Below are positions 10,767 through 22,402 of a stretch of 64,000 bases of DNA, piece by piece. This DNA is from Meconema thalassinum (lineage: Eukaryota > Arthropoda > Insecta > Orthoptera > Tettigoniidae). Made by a program: the position numbers and the translations under genes. The notes beneath the pieces are model-generated. The model ran no database searches, had not been told where the DNA came from, and saw only the letters and a list, made by a program, of their open reading frames with translations. How positions within the stretch are numbered: the first letter of the stretch is position 1; every line of letters starts with the position of its first letter. The DNA lies in the NCBI GenBank assembly GCA_946902985.2, contig OX336397.1:149661890-149725889 (forward strand), read 5' to 3'.

Positions 10767-11739
10767 GATACGAGGAGCAGACAGCGTGTATACAGTACGC
10801 AGTATCGAAGCTTAGCTTGTCTCTCTGATCCAGTCTGTGTTAGTGCGGTCTAAAATGTGAGTGAGAGTAAACGTCATCGCTGTGAATGTTACGAGCTGCC
10901 GAGATCCGCGGATCGGAATATTCTGGAAGGCCTGGAAATTTTCAATGTGTAAGCTACGACTGTATTGCTTGTGGAATGGTGGACTTAGAATTCCTCAAAC
11001 AGAAGTGAGTTAAACAAAACTTTATTAATATTGTGAACTGTTATGTTAGAAGTGCTAGTCGATAGATATGGGCCAGTAACTTTGTTTTTGGACAGTGCAT
11101 TACATTTGTGTGTGGAGACAGTGAGTGGAACATGCGGGCAGCTTTTAAGTGAAGCTAAATATTGATGTGTAACATCTTTACACTCGGTTGCTGGATATTT
11201 GTGGGAGTGATTTTGAAAAATGAGACGGAAGTGGATCGTACGATCCAGCTGGCAGTGGTGGATCGAACGGAAGTGTAACACGCACTGCCAGCTGGATCGC
11301 ATTGCTGAACACTACATTTTGACGGTAAACGCTCATGCGATCTCTGGTGTCAACTGATTGAACACAAAGCACATGGCACATAGTCGAAGTCTTCGTATAA
11401 GTAACTAAATTATTATATGCTTTCATATGACACATTGTAAGTAGTCGGCAATTCCGGTATTATGTTTCCGCACAATGGCTATTGAAATATTAATCCACAT
11501 AACAATAATGCAGTCATCAATATAATAAATATCATCGTGTTTATACGGGACCTAGGCAAGCCTTCATGAACTAATGCTGAAAACAGTTTCTTTACTCACA
11601 AGAGGGCCTATTCATAAGGCATTTTAAACTGAATTTCACGCAGGGACATTATCGAAACAAGCAAAATATAAATGAAACTTAATTCGGTGAAGCAGTATTA
11701 TTGGTACGTGAATATAAATCACCATCTTGTGCCTAATAT

Positions 11740-11815
11740 TCGTGTGGTCGAAATAGCGTTGGGTTAACGTCATTGACTAGAGATCTCGGGTTCGAATCCC
11801 GGACGGTTAGATATT
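11740..11815 (+). repeat. tRNA-like SINE head inside the left LTR
   Basis: It contains a perfect B box GGTTCGAATCC within TCTCGGGTTCGAATCCCGGA and an A-box-like AGCGTTGGGTTAACGTCATT about 35 bp upstream. It lies in the LTR segment absent from the right LTR, so it was probably an insertion. It cannot fold as an intact tRNA because the acceptor stem is not closed. Confidence 0.45.
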
Positions 11816-12209
11816 TTTGCTACCAGATTATCGTTTTAAACGATATTTATCATATCAATATGACTAATTTTAACAGATTCTTTATGCAATTACGTGTTGG
11901 TCTGTGAATCAAGAGGTCCAGGAACTGGGCAAGCCTTCCATGATCTACTGCTTTGCACATTGCATTTACTCGCAAGTTGGCCTATTTATAGGGAATTTAA
12001 GGTTATGAGAGGTGCCGCGTCTATTAACCTAGTTGATCCAAATAGTATTCCTTATTTAGGCTAGTACTGGTGGAAGGTACGAAACCTCTAATAAAATGAG
12101 TTCCGTGTTATAAACTACAATATCTGTAAACCACTCCCTTTTACAATAGATTAATATTTGTGCCAAAAATATTATAATATACCGGTGTATCATCAATTTT
12201 CCGTCCTTG

Positions 12210-12455
12210 AAATGGTTTTCCGTGGTTTCCTATTTTAAACTCGTGGGAAATGCTGGGACAGTACCTTCTGACAGGCCACGGCCGTTTCCTTCCACATCCT
12301 TACCCAGTTTCAATCACCATCATTCATTTCATTTCTCATTAACTCCTCTCGTAAGGTTGGCGTCAGGAAGGGCATCCGGCCGTAAAATCCATCCGCCACA
12401 AATACTTCCATCGCATCTCATCCCCGACCCCGTAGGAAAACGGGAATAATAAGGG
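12210..12455 (+). repeat. 5'-truncated SINE copy with GGCGTCAGGAAGGGCATCC core
   Basis: It begins GGTTTTCCGTGGTTTCCTAT, then GAAATGCTGGGACAGTACCT and CCACGGCCGTTTCCTTCC, in the same order as the minus-strand SINEs at 855-1545. It then extends into GTTGGCGTCAGGAAGGGCAT and CGACCCCGTAGGAAAACGGG. The tRNA head is missing. It lies in the LTR segment absent from the right LTR. Confidence 0.6.
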
Positions 12456-13521
12456 GTAGATATACCATACCGGTGTATCAACAATTTCATGTGAAGTTTT
12501 ATCTATGGCAGATGTTACACATCATATGCGACTACTGTAAGGCTCGTATCTTTTTTTTTCAAGTATTGCCGTATAATAGATTATGAACTGTGAGGTTGAG
12601 GATATCAGGCGTCAACACTTTAAGTTTGACCACCTGTTAATCGAGTGTATGAGAGTCGTAATGCCTATTAATCAATTTTGGTCATGTGCAAGAGGACTTT
12701 AGATAGGCATTACCAGTTGACGCAACCATTAGCCGTGCGTGCTCAGGACTTTGAAATTCTTTGTGCAACTCTAAGCCGAGCGTGCTTAGCGCAGTGTGAG
12801 ATACCAGTATCCAATCGAACGAATAACTATATGGTTGAAGGTCAGTGAAGGACACACTAAAATCATTTGTGCGGAACAACGTGAACATCTTACGAGTTTT
12901 ATATTGGGACATTTTGATGCAATGACCATGCACTAAAAACCGAGGATGGGTTAGATACAAGGAAATGTAGAAAGGACATCGCCGATACCAGCCCATGTGA
13001 GAAGCCGGAGAAAGGACATAGCCGATACCAGCCCGTGAGGGAAGGTTCCAGAACATCGTGATGGGGCAGGCAGATGGAGCGATATCCGAGGTCACTGGAA
13101 GTGCAGACCAGGGCGTGGCATGGATTGTGAGGACACATGCGTGCGCCACATGGAGGAATTATTTGCTGCAATTTTCACCACCTGGCAGACGGTAGAAATC
13201 TACATCATGGATGATTTGCAAGTTAGATCTCTACATGTTATTGTAGTCATGCTGTAGTCAAGTAATGTTGTATTTTCCCAAACTTATAGGTCAGCGTATT
13301 CTAGAATTTATTTTTCTATTTCTGAACAAGTCGCACAAGTTCAGATAAGCAGTGATTGTCAGGAAACAGTTTCTTTCATAGTTCAATTTAGTAAAATTGT
13401 GCGGATATTATCGCATTATTTTGCGCTTCCTGATTCGTAACAGTGATAGGAGCAATTTTGGTGATTCATGAGTAGATATTTTGAATGAGGAATTTTTGTG
13501 TGAATAAATATTAGGCCGTTG

Positions 13522-13556
<35 letters not shown>

Positions 13557-13558
<2 letters not shown>

Positions 13559-13889
13559 AAATGAAAATCCACAGCCTGCTTCCAGTCTCCGACCGGGTCA
13601 GGAATGGAATGAATGAAACCCCCAACTAGCGGCGAGGATATGAACTGTGCCGGCTGCCGAGGCCTGACGCACTCCTCTGGGGCAATGATTAAATGAATGA
13701 CAGATGAAATGAAATGATAGTGGAGAGTGTTGCTGGGATGAAATTTTGACAGGGAAAACCGGAGTACCCGGAGAAAAACCTGTCTGCCTCCGTTTTGTCC
13801 AGCACAGATCTCACATGGAGTGACCGAGATTTGAACCACGGAACCAGCGGTGAGAGGTCGGCGTGCTGCCGCCTAAGCCACGGAGGCTT
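13557..13889 (-). repeat. tRNA-derived SINE (family B), copy 1
   Basis: On the minus strand it opens AAGCCTCCGTGGCTTAGGCG (A-box region), then GTGGTTCAAATC (B box), GAGATCTGTGCTGGACAAAA, GGTTTTTCTCCGGGTACTCC, TGCCCCAGAGGAGTGCGTCA and a TTTTCATTTTC tail. It is inserted in a (TAA)n microsatellite, which flanks both sides. It matches copies at 38198-38524 and 54761-55093. Confidence 0.85.
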
Positions 13890-15610
13890 CAATAATAATA
13901 ATAATAATAATAATTGAGGACATGAATTTTTGAGTATAGGGATAGTTGGAAGTTGAATTAATACTACAAATGGAATTAATAATAATAATAATAATAATAA
14001 TAAAATGGGGAAAAATCATAATAATGATCATGATAATTGAATATGTTCAGATGTGGAGTTCGAAACATGAATTAGTTGTCAATTAAATTAGTTGTAAAAT
14101 TTATTTTTTATAAATAGCTCATACCAGATGATCAATAACAATTCCAAGTTGAATAGGGGATAATATTACAAGTAACAGCTAACAGTAGTTGAGGACTGAG
14201 TTAACTAAAGATGTTTCTTCGAGTATAATTTATGAAAGTTAATATCCCTATTGTTGTCGGAATGTAATGACAAATCAGGTCGTGACAAATGTGTAATATT
14301 GGAGTTTGGCTTTCAGTTTTCTAAATGAGCATGTCGAGGACATTGCACCGATAGGTAATGTGATATTTGGACATCAAGCAGTGGAGCTTGAATGCGCCAT
14401 GAATTTTGGAGTAATGGTTGTTGTTGATAATGAATATGTGGGACACACAGTGAAGATACATTTTTCTGAATGCATAAGTATGTGGTTTAAGGAGGTCACA
14501 ATAGATCTGAAATACAAAGGGAATCATTTCTTTCACGTATAATCAAATTGCATCTGATGCACTTAAGGTCAGAATAATACGTCTTGCTACTGATCTGAAA
14601 ATTACGAGGGAGGATTATTTCATTGGAATAAGATCGAATCATTAATTTATGACATGCTGATAATTATGTATAAATAATTTTTGCAACAGTTCTTGATATT
14701 GCTAGCAAATTAACGAGTGGATAAATTATGATATTGTGCTGGATAATGAAGCCTATATTCAAGTATTTTCTGAATAATGTAAAATTGAAGTGAAATAGAT
14801 GTCCAACAGTGCCTCGTGTAAAAAATAGTGATTAACGTAAATTTATAAATAAATGTGGGCATGAAGGACATTCTTAAATATTAAGACATTTACCCAGTAG
14901 GAAGTGCATTTAGGTTATTTTTCTTTCTTTCATATCAGGAATCTCAGTGTGAGAGACTGATATTAATACACACTGCAGATTTAGGTAGAAGAGTGTTTTC
15001 TACTTGTGACCTACATTTTCTGCTTTTATTTAAAAAAAGTGGTGAGTGTTTTTAGGAAATTTTGTGTGTTTTTCGTCTTTACCATATTCAGGCGTGAGTT
15101 CAGCACCACCTACCCCTTACCGGTTAACCCCTGAGATTTTCTGAGTCTTGTGTTCAACTGTCTTCGAGGCTTTCGCATATGTGGGCGTTTGTCTTCAGAT
15201 AAATGGGCACTTAGAATATAGACAGGTAGTAGGCTTAACCATACGTGGGGCTCGATTGGTGAGCATTTATGTGTGGCAATCGTGTTCAAACATTTTTCTG
15301 TAGGGCACTTGACGTTTTTGAACTCGCATTTTGGATTAGCGACCAACGTTCAAGCAGGTTAGGTTTGAGGTTTGACCATCTGTCACTCCTACTTTTCTTT
15401 TCTTGTTGATGTTTTGGATTAATTGTAGATTTTCGAAATTTTGATAGGAACACACAAAATGTATAGATAGATTTTCCTTTGTCTAGTGTCAGTTTAGTTA
15501 GGTATACCCACTTTTATTCGTTTGTGAATACACATGACTACTACATAGTGTTTAAGTTAGTTATAAGTCTTACTTCGATATTCTTGGTCTAACCTATCAT
15601 ATTTCTCAAA

Positions 15611-17640
15611 ATGGAAGATTTACGTTTATTGCCACAGAGTGTGTCTGCTCAAATGCTGGAGCAAAATCGACCTTTAGAGTCTAAATTACAGTAAAAATGT
15701 CTGAGATATCAGAACAAAATAAATCATAGGAATCTAAAATGTCAGATCAAAATAAATCTTTAGAATCTAAAATGTCAGATCAAAATAAATCATTAGAATG
15801 TAAAATATCAGATCAAAGTGAATCATTGGAATCTAAAATGTTGGGACAAAATAGGTCATTGAAGGAAAATTTGAAATTTCGCTTCTTGAATGAACTAAAA
15901 GCAAATATAGAGAATTTAGAAGAAACATTATCAGAATCATTAGAAACGAAAATAGGGGACAAGGTTGTTGCTTTAGAAAAGAAGTTAAATGATCAGACTT
16001 ACAGGGCACATGAAAATTTATTGAGCGTAGAAGGCCGTTTAATTGAAGGTGCTAAGCAGGCTCGAGAACTCACTAAAAGGAATCATGAAGCGATTAAGGA
16101 GGATTTGCTCACGTTAGAGGGTAGGATAGAGAAACACATGACTACAGTACAGGAAAACATGGTGGCAATGGAAATCCGGGTAATGAAAGATTCGAACGAC
16201 ATGTTTAGGAAAGTCACCGAGAACATCACCAGGGATTTTCAAGAAATAGTCTCCAAAGAACTTAAGAATAGCATAGTCATGGAATTAAGAAGGGAGGTAA
16301 AGGAAAAGGTCTCAGAGGAAGTCCGGAAGGAGGTTAGTTCTGACATTAACGAGGAAGAACTCACGGAGATCAAAGACTTGCGTAGTTCAGTTAAAACCAT
16401 CATAAAAGTTATTAGTAAAGATGTGGAAGTATTACAATTGGACGTGCGGAAGTTAAATGAGCAATTAGCAGATAATATGACGAAACAAGGAGGAATATAT
16501 GAATCACTCAATGAAGAGATTAGAAACGACACTGAAGAACTCAAGTCAGGATTGAAACAAACACAGGAAAGTGCGATAGGATTTCACTGACACCGATATC
16601 GAGTCAGGAATTGAGGGCGAACATTGCTGAGGAAACCTCATCTTTCACTCCCGAGAAGCTTGAGCAGATGATCGAAACAGTACGACAAATTGAGGGGAAA
16701 TTAGCTGAGATAAAATCTAAGTGGACAGAGCCAGTAACGCCACGGAACACGAGTACAGGGTTCGGTGCCTCACCATTAGCAGATTCTACCCATGTAACAA
16801 TTGTATAACCTTCTGAAGACAAGCCCAACAAATTGAATGGGGTTGGCACTGTCACACCAGTCGAGTTTCTCAGAGATGTTAAAGACTACCTGAGGGATAC
16901 AAAAGAAACCCGGGAGAGAGATATCAGGGTTATAGGAAAGCTTTTGGAAGAAACAGCTCTCGTTTGGTTCTGTGCTTTCAAATCCAATATGTCCAATTAC
17001 GACGAGTTTGCGCAGGCGTTGATGAGACGATTCTGGTCACCGGAAATCCAACAAAACGTCAGATACGAATTATACGCGAAACTGTACGCAACATCTCAGC
17101 CTACGAAGTAGGCGAATTATTTCACAAATCAGCTCGCCAGACTGAAATGCCTAGAACCTCCAATGCCGGAGCATGAACTGATTGAAGCCTTGACGCGACA
17201 ATTCCAAGCTGACGAACAGCGCACTTTGATTGCTGCAGGTATCACTTCTTAGGGAGAGTTTGACGAGATTCTGCAATAACTAGACTATTCCAATGTGCAA
17301 CATTTTGAACGGAATGTAAAGTCAGACGCACATTCTGTCAACGTCATCATGGCCGATCGTCAGGTGCAGACGACAGGGGAAGATAGGAATCAGAGGCAAA
17401 TCGAGGAGAGTATTTACCCGAAAAGAATTTTCCCCAAACTATGGACGTAATTCACCTTATGATAGACGGGGAGACCAGAATTATCGAAATTATAGGAATA
17501 GAAATAATTGGAATCAAAACCAGGGCAGAGGAAGATATGATAACTCACGCCAACAACGAACGAATAATAGAACTCAAATGTCACGCAAAGAGCTAGAGCA
17601 ACGCCATCAAGCAAGCCAAAAATTCTTGGGTGAATAGAGG
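15611..17640 (+). pseudogene. gag-like coiled-coil protein of the older element, broken
   Basis: The ATG at 15611 opens a frame that meets TAA near 15692 and TAG near 15727, then runs open from 15739 to 16590. The N-terminal part has near-perfect 11-residue repeats (MSDQNKSLESK and variants, about 15700-15840), then a long charged coiled coil. After a frame change near 16590 the frame reads EKLEQMIETVRQIEGK. From 16833 a gag capsid-like domain follows with TPVEFLRDVKDYL, LVWFCAFKSN and ALMRRFWSPEIQQNVRYELY, stopping near 17109. The homology resumes with ANYFTNQLARLKCL and ALTRQFQADEQRTLIAAG to about 17250. An Arg/Asn/Tyr-rich tail is scattered over several frames to about 17640. No protease, RT or integrase is visible. 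It is homologous along its length to the intact protein at 43406-45877. Confidence 0.7.
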
Positions 17641-17874
17641 TTTAAAATTATGACATTGCTCAACCAGGACAATCAGGGTTACAGCAAGATAATAATGAAA
17701 GAAAAACGCAAGGTTCGAATCGACCCACCCAGGCAAATCAACAATAATTCTATTTTATCATACGATTCACTGGAAAGCATAAGGATGATTCAGAGTAAAA
17801 TAACGGCATGAAGAGGAAAGGAAAAATAAAACCTTGTAATCAAATTTTTATTATTATTATTATTAGGGGGTGTA

Positions 17875-20152
17875 TGTACCCGTGGTCTAGGGACGCCATG
17901 TCGTCATCCTATTTTGAAAGGAGCGCCGAGCGGAGTTTTGAACTAGCGCTCATGGGCGGAGATCCAATCGAAGGAACGCGCGCGCCAGCGTGGCGAATGA
18001 GGAAACGCCGAATGAGCTGGATCTTATTTAGTTACCTATTTCTTTATGCTGGAAAAAATAATGTTATGACACGATATAGCCCCTGAATTTGCACTGATTA
18101 TATTGAAGGAATCAAGAAAAAAGCATTACGCACTCCCGAGATATGAAAGAAGGAAGGTTGGAGCATGACATCACTGTAGACTCACGTGACGCACCTGAGC
18201 GGTATATATGATGCGAGGAGCAGACAGCGTGTATACAGTATACAGTATGCAGTACCGAAGCTTAGCTTGTCTCTCTGATCTAGTCTGTGTTAGTGCGGTC
18301 TAAAAGGTGAGTGAGAGTAAACGTCATCGCCGTGAATGTTACGAGTTGCCGAGATGCGCGGACCGGAATATTCTGGAAGGCCTGCAAATTGTCTAAGTGT
18401 AAGCTACGATCGTATTGCTTGTGGAATGGTGGACTTAAGAATTCCTCAAACAGAAGTGAGTTAAACAAAACTTTATTAATATTGTGAACTGTTATGTTAG
18501 AAGTGCTAGTCGTTAGATATGGGCCAGTAACTTTGTTTTTGGACAGTGCATTACTTTTGTGTGTGGAAACAGTGAATGGAACATGCGGGCAGCTTTTAAG
18601 TTGAGCAAAATATTTCAAAGTATTCCCGCATAGTAGATTATGAACTGTGAGGTTGAGGATATCACGCGTCAACACTTTAAATTTGACCACCTGTTAATCG
18701 AGTGTATGAGAGTCGTAATGCCTATTAATCAATTTTGGCCATGTGCAAGAGGACTTTAGATAGGCATTACCAGTTTACGCAACCATTAGCCGTGCGTGCT
18801 CAGGACTTTGAAATTCTTTGTGCAACTCTAAGCCGAGCGTGCTTAGCGCAGTGTGAGATACCAGTATCCAATGGAACGAATAACTATATGGTTTAAGGTC
18901 AGTGAAGGACACACTAAAATCATTTGTGTGGAACAACGTGAACATCTTACGAGTTTTATATTGGGACATTTTGATGCAATGACCATGCACTAAAAACGGA
19001 GGATGGGTTAGATACAAGGAAATGTAGAAAGGACATCGCCGATACCAGCCCATGTGAGAAGCCGGAGAAAGGACATCGCCGATACCAGCCCGTGAGGGAA
19101 GGTTCCAGAACATCGTGATGGGGCAGGTAGATGGAGCGATATCCGAGGTCACTGGAAGTGCAGACCAGGGCGTGGCATTGATTGTGAGGACACATGCGTG
19201 CGCCACATGGAGGAATTATTTGCTGCAATTTTCACCACCTGGCAGACGGTACAAATCTACAACATGGATGATTTGGAAGTAAGATCTCTACATGTTATTG
19301 TAGTCATGCTGTAGTCTAGTAATGTTGTATTTTCCCAAACTTACAGGTCAGCGTATTCTAGAATTTATTTTTCTATTTCTGAACAAGTCGCACAAGTTCA
19401 GATAAGCAGTGATTGTCAGGAAACAGTTTCTTTCATAGTTCAATTTAGTAAAATTGTGCGGATATTATCGCATTATTTTGCGCTTCCTGATTCGTAACAG
19501 TGATAGGAGCAATTTTGTTGATTCATGAGTAGATATTTTGAATGAGGAATTTTTTTGTGAATAAATATTACGCAATTGATAGAAATAATAATAATAATAA
19601 TAATAATAATAATTGAGGACATGAATTATTGAGTATAGGGATAGTTGGAAGCAAATAATAATAGTAATAATAAAACAATGGTAAATTAATATCAGTAATG
19701 AATTATTACTACAAATGGAATTAATAATAATAATAAAATGAAGAAAAATCATAAGAATGATCATGATAATTGAATATGTTCAGATGTGGAGTTCGAAACA
19801 TGAAATAGTTGTCAATTAAATTAGTTGTAATTTTTTCTTTTTATAATAGCTCAGACCAGATGATCAATAATAATTCCAAGTTGAATGGGGGATAATATTA
19901 CAAATAACAGCTAAGAGAAGTTGAGGACTGAGTTAACTAAAGATGGTTTTTCGAGTATAATTTATGAAGGTTAATATCCCTATTGTTTTCAAAAAGTGGT
20001 GTGTGTTTTTCGTCCTTACTATATTCAGGCGGGAGTCTTGGACAGAGTTCAGCACCCTTACCAGTTAACCCCTGATATTTTCTGAGTCTTGTGTTCAACT
20101 GTCTTCGAGGCTCCCGCATATGTGGGCGTTTGTCTTCGGATAAGCGAGCACA
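17875..20152 (+). repeat. right LTR of the older gag-only element
   Basis: It aligns to the left LTR from TGTACCCGTGGTCTAGG onward, including CCTATTTTGAAAGGAGCGCC, the TATA region, GGACATCGCCGATACCAGCC (twice in tandem) and the end block TTCAACTGTCTTCGAGGCT. It lacks two left-LTR segments (about 1.4 and 0.8 kb). It ends at GAGCACA immediately before AT repeats and the Tc1 element. Confidence 0.7.
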
Positions 20153-20160
20153 ATATATAT

Positions 20161-21690
20161 ATATACTGCTCAATAAATTAGAGGGACAGGAATTTGATCA
20201 CGTGTACCATGTCCGTAGTACGTGATTACGATATATACTGTTGCTCGTATTATTTCGACATGTTCTAAGAATGCGAAGACACCTCTACATGTCTTTGGAA
20301 AGCTATGGATTAGTGGCAGTAGACACATGTATGCCGCAAAGTGAAATGGACGAGCAATGTCGCAGTCAGTCCTCGAGTGCGTGTGAGTGAAGAGTTCGTT
20401 ACTATCCGCTTGGTGTACGTTGGATTAGTCGAAATGAAGCCTCTGAATGAGACAGAACGTGTTCGGGCAGTGACATTACTGCACTAAGTTTGGACTCTTC
20501 GTGCAGTGTCTACAGAGCTTAATGTGGCTTCATCTGTTGTTGGGAGGGTTTGGAAACGATTTTGTGAAACTGCTTCATACACACGAAAGCCAGGGCAAGC
20601 GAGAAATCGAAAATCATCGGCCAGAGACGACCAATATGAGGTGAATTGTTCTCTCCACCGGCGTTCGGCGACCGCCGCGGACCTACAAAATGATCTAAGA
20701 GCAGCAACTGGTAGCAGTGTCGGTGACCAAATAATACGCAACAGACTCTGAAAGGCATGTTTAAGACCAAGACGTCCTCATCAGGTCCCACGATTAACTG
20801 CTTGGCTCAAGAGAGAGCGACTTCGATTTGCTGAGGACTATAGGAACTGGCAGCTGCGTCATTGGCGCAATGTGTTGTTTACGGACGAGTCCCGCATTGG
20901 TCGAACACGGTACGAGGGGCGTATACGTGTCTATCGTCGTCGTGGTGAATGTTATTATGAAGCAGCAGTCCAGGAAAGGGACAGCTTTGGCCGCAGCTCA
21001 GTCATGGTCTGGGGTGGCATAACATTTTGATGGTCGATCGGACCTTCAGGTAATCTGAGACCGACTTAATGCTCAGAGGTACATCAACGAGGTTGTACTA
21101 GGTCTTGTTATGCCCATTACAGTTGTAGTGGGTCCCCAGTCAATCCTGAAACTCAACAATGCGAGAGCTAATTCAGTAGCAGCCACCATGGAAACTCGAC
21201 AGGACCTCGCGATTCAAACATTAGACTGGCCTGCGTTGAGTCCTGACCTCAATCCCATTGAGCATTTATGGCATATGCTGGACAGACAACTTCAGGCCCG
21301 TCCTGTAGCACCTCAGACTCTCGAACAACTTGCAGAGGCCCTTATGGTGGAGAGGGACAAAATTCGACAAGAAACTGTTCGCAGACTTGTCAGGAGTATG
21401 CCACGAAGATGTGAGGCAGTTATGCGGGCAAATGAAGAGCCTGGCAGGTATTGAAATGTTTCTTTTTGTGCTGTCTGTGCATTCATGGACTTCCCACTTC
21501 CCACGTACCACTTTAGTCGACGACATTGTGTTGCATTTCTGGTCAGAACACGTGCTACGACGAGCACGGGATAAGTACATTTCCGTTAAATAAAGGTCTC
21601 ATTTCCCAGATAGCATGGTTGTTTCACTCCACACATTCCGGACAATAATGCAGGTTGTGTCTCTAATTTTTTTTGATCAGTATTTATATG
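20161..21690 (+). mobile_element. Tc1/mariner-type DNA transposon, inactive
   Basis: The left end reads ACTGCTCAATAAATTAGAGG; the reverse complement of the right end reads ACTGATCAAAAAAAATTAGA, so the terminal inverted repeats are about 25-30 bp with mismatches. TA dinucleotides border both ends within AT repeats, as expected for TA target duplication. The transposase inside is interrupted. The element sits directly at the 3' end of the older LTR element and so landed after it. Confidence 0.8.
20434..21454 (+). pseudogene. Tc1-like transposase, broken
   Basis: Tc1 transposases cut and paste DNA with a DDE catalytic triad after binding the terminal repeats. The ATG at 20434 gives MKPLNETERVRAV, but TAA follows near 20486. 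The helix-turn-helix part continues (LNVASSVVGRVWKRF, KPGQARNRKSSARDD) to a TGA near 20749. The catalytic core shows WRNVLFTDESR (first Asp, near 20885) and SSVMVWGGITF. A frame change follows near 21030, then LNNARAN (second Asp position now Asn, near 21155) and LDWPALSPDLNPIEHLW (Glu near 21260), ending EEPGRY at 21454. Several stops, at least one frame change and a lost catalytic residue make it inactive. Confidence 0.85.
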
Positions 21691-22402
21691 TATATATATT
21701 TCTTCTTTGATAACCTCATAGGAATACTTTTTGTCAATTCATCATTGAGTCAGCTTCTTCGAAGGAACAGTTCGAGCCTTGCGTTCCTCCCGCTACTGAT
21801 CTTCGTGCACTTCCTTATGATGGAAATATTGGCATTGTGAGTTTGTTGCTTGTGAGTGAAGGGGATTCTGATATTCTTCGTATATTGTTTAATCCTGCCG
21901 TGGATTGTAGGCAAGTTTGTGCACCGGTTGTTTAAGACATCTCAATCGTGCATTCTAATTTGCTGTTCAAAGTATTCCACGAAGACTCTATACATATTAC
22001 GTGTTAAGAGATCGTAAATTTTCTCGCTTTGTTGTATTGTAAGGAAGCACGGGGTACGGCGTTTTCTTAATGAGCCACAAAGACCCAGTTATCTTTGAAA
22101 ACGTGCTGATAAAACCTATTGAATTACATAATTTAGTTCAGGAGATAACGGACCACAGCGCTGCAGCGAGTGCTAAGCCGCTACTGGCGTGGAATTATTA
22201 GGTGTAGCAGTACAGCTGGTCATTCTGTCTACTTACTTACTGTCTTTTCAAGGAAGGAATCTGAAGCATTTGGCAGGAATGAAATACGAGGCCGCCATCG
22301 CTCTCCTATGGGCTGGAGATTGACAGCTAGTACAATACGTTGCCATGTGTGTTTATTCATTCAGATGACAATGACTACAATGAAGAATAAAATGATGATT
22401 AC
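21691..22402. other. unassigned segment between Tc1 and Gypsy elements
   Basis: A frame at about 21747-21932 reads 60 codons without a stop (for example LRALPYDGNIGIVSL) but matches nothing I recognise. The last 50 bp encode an acidic string (HSDDNDYNEE, stop, NDDY) that appears to continue across the Gypsy insertion at 32157. Confidence 0.35.

Larger units (their letters stand above)
10427..15211 (+). repeat. left LTR of the older gag-only element
   Basis: It aligns with 17875-20152 in three blocks: 10427-11160, about 12550-13520 and 13905-14245, plus the final 15035-15211. The segments 11161-12545 and 14245-15035 have no counterpart in the right LTR, and 13557-13889 is a SINE inserted in a (TAA)n run. 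13519-13556, 13890-13915 and 13975-14003 are AAT/TAA microsatellites. Short open frames inside it show no recognisable protein. Confidence 0.7.
10427..20152 (+). mobile_element. gag-only LTR retroelement with very long LTRs, older copy
   Basis: Direct repeats begin TGTACCCGTGGTC at 10427 and 17875. They end GGGCACT at 15211 and GAGCACA at 20152, close to the inverse of TGTACCC. The internal region is 2.66 kb and holds only a broken gag-like frame. AT repeats flank both outer ends (ATATAT before 10427, ATATAT from 20153), consistent with a target-site duplication although low in complexity. The G-rich run TTAGGGGG just before the right LTR is a plausible polypurine tract. The left LTR gained SINEs and is 2.5 kb longer than the right one. 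The organisation matches the younger element at 39004-50130. Confidence 0.7.

Noticed and set aside
11740..11815. Possible tRNA gene
   Set aside because: Good B box, but the acceptor and D arms do not pair; it is better explained as a SINE head.
13408..13892. Minus-strand ORFs of 67-143 codons
   Set aside because: They cross a SINE and a TAA microsatellite (the poly-Tyr and poly-Ile runs); the same frames appear at the other SINE copies.
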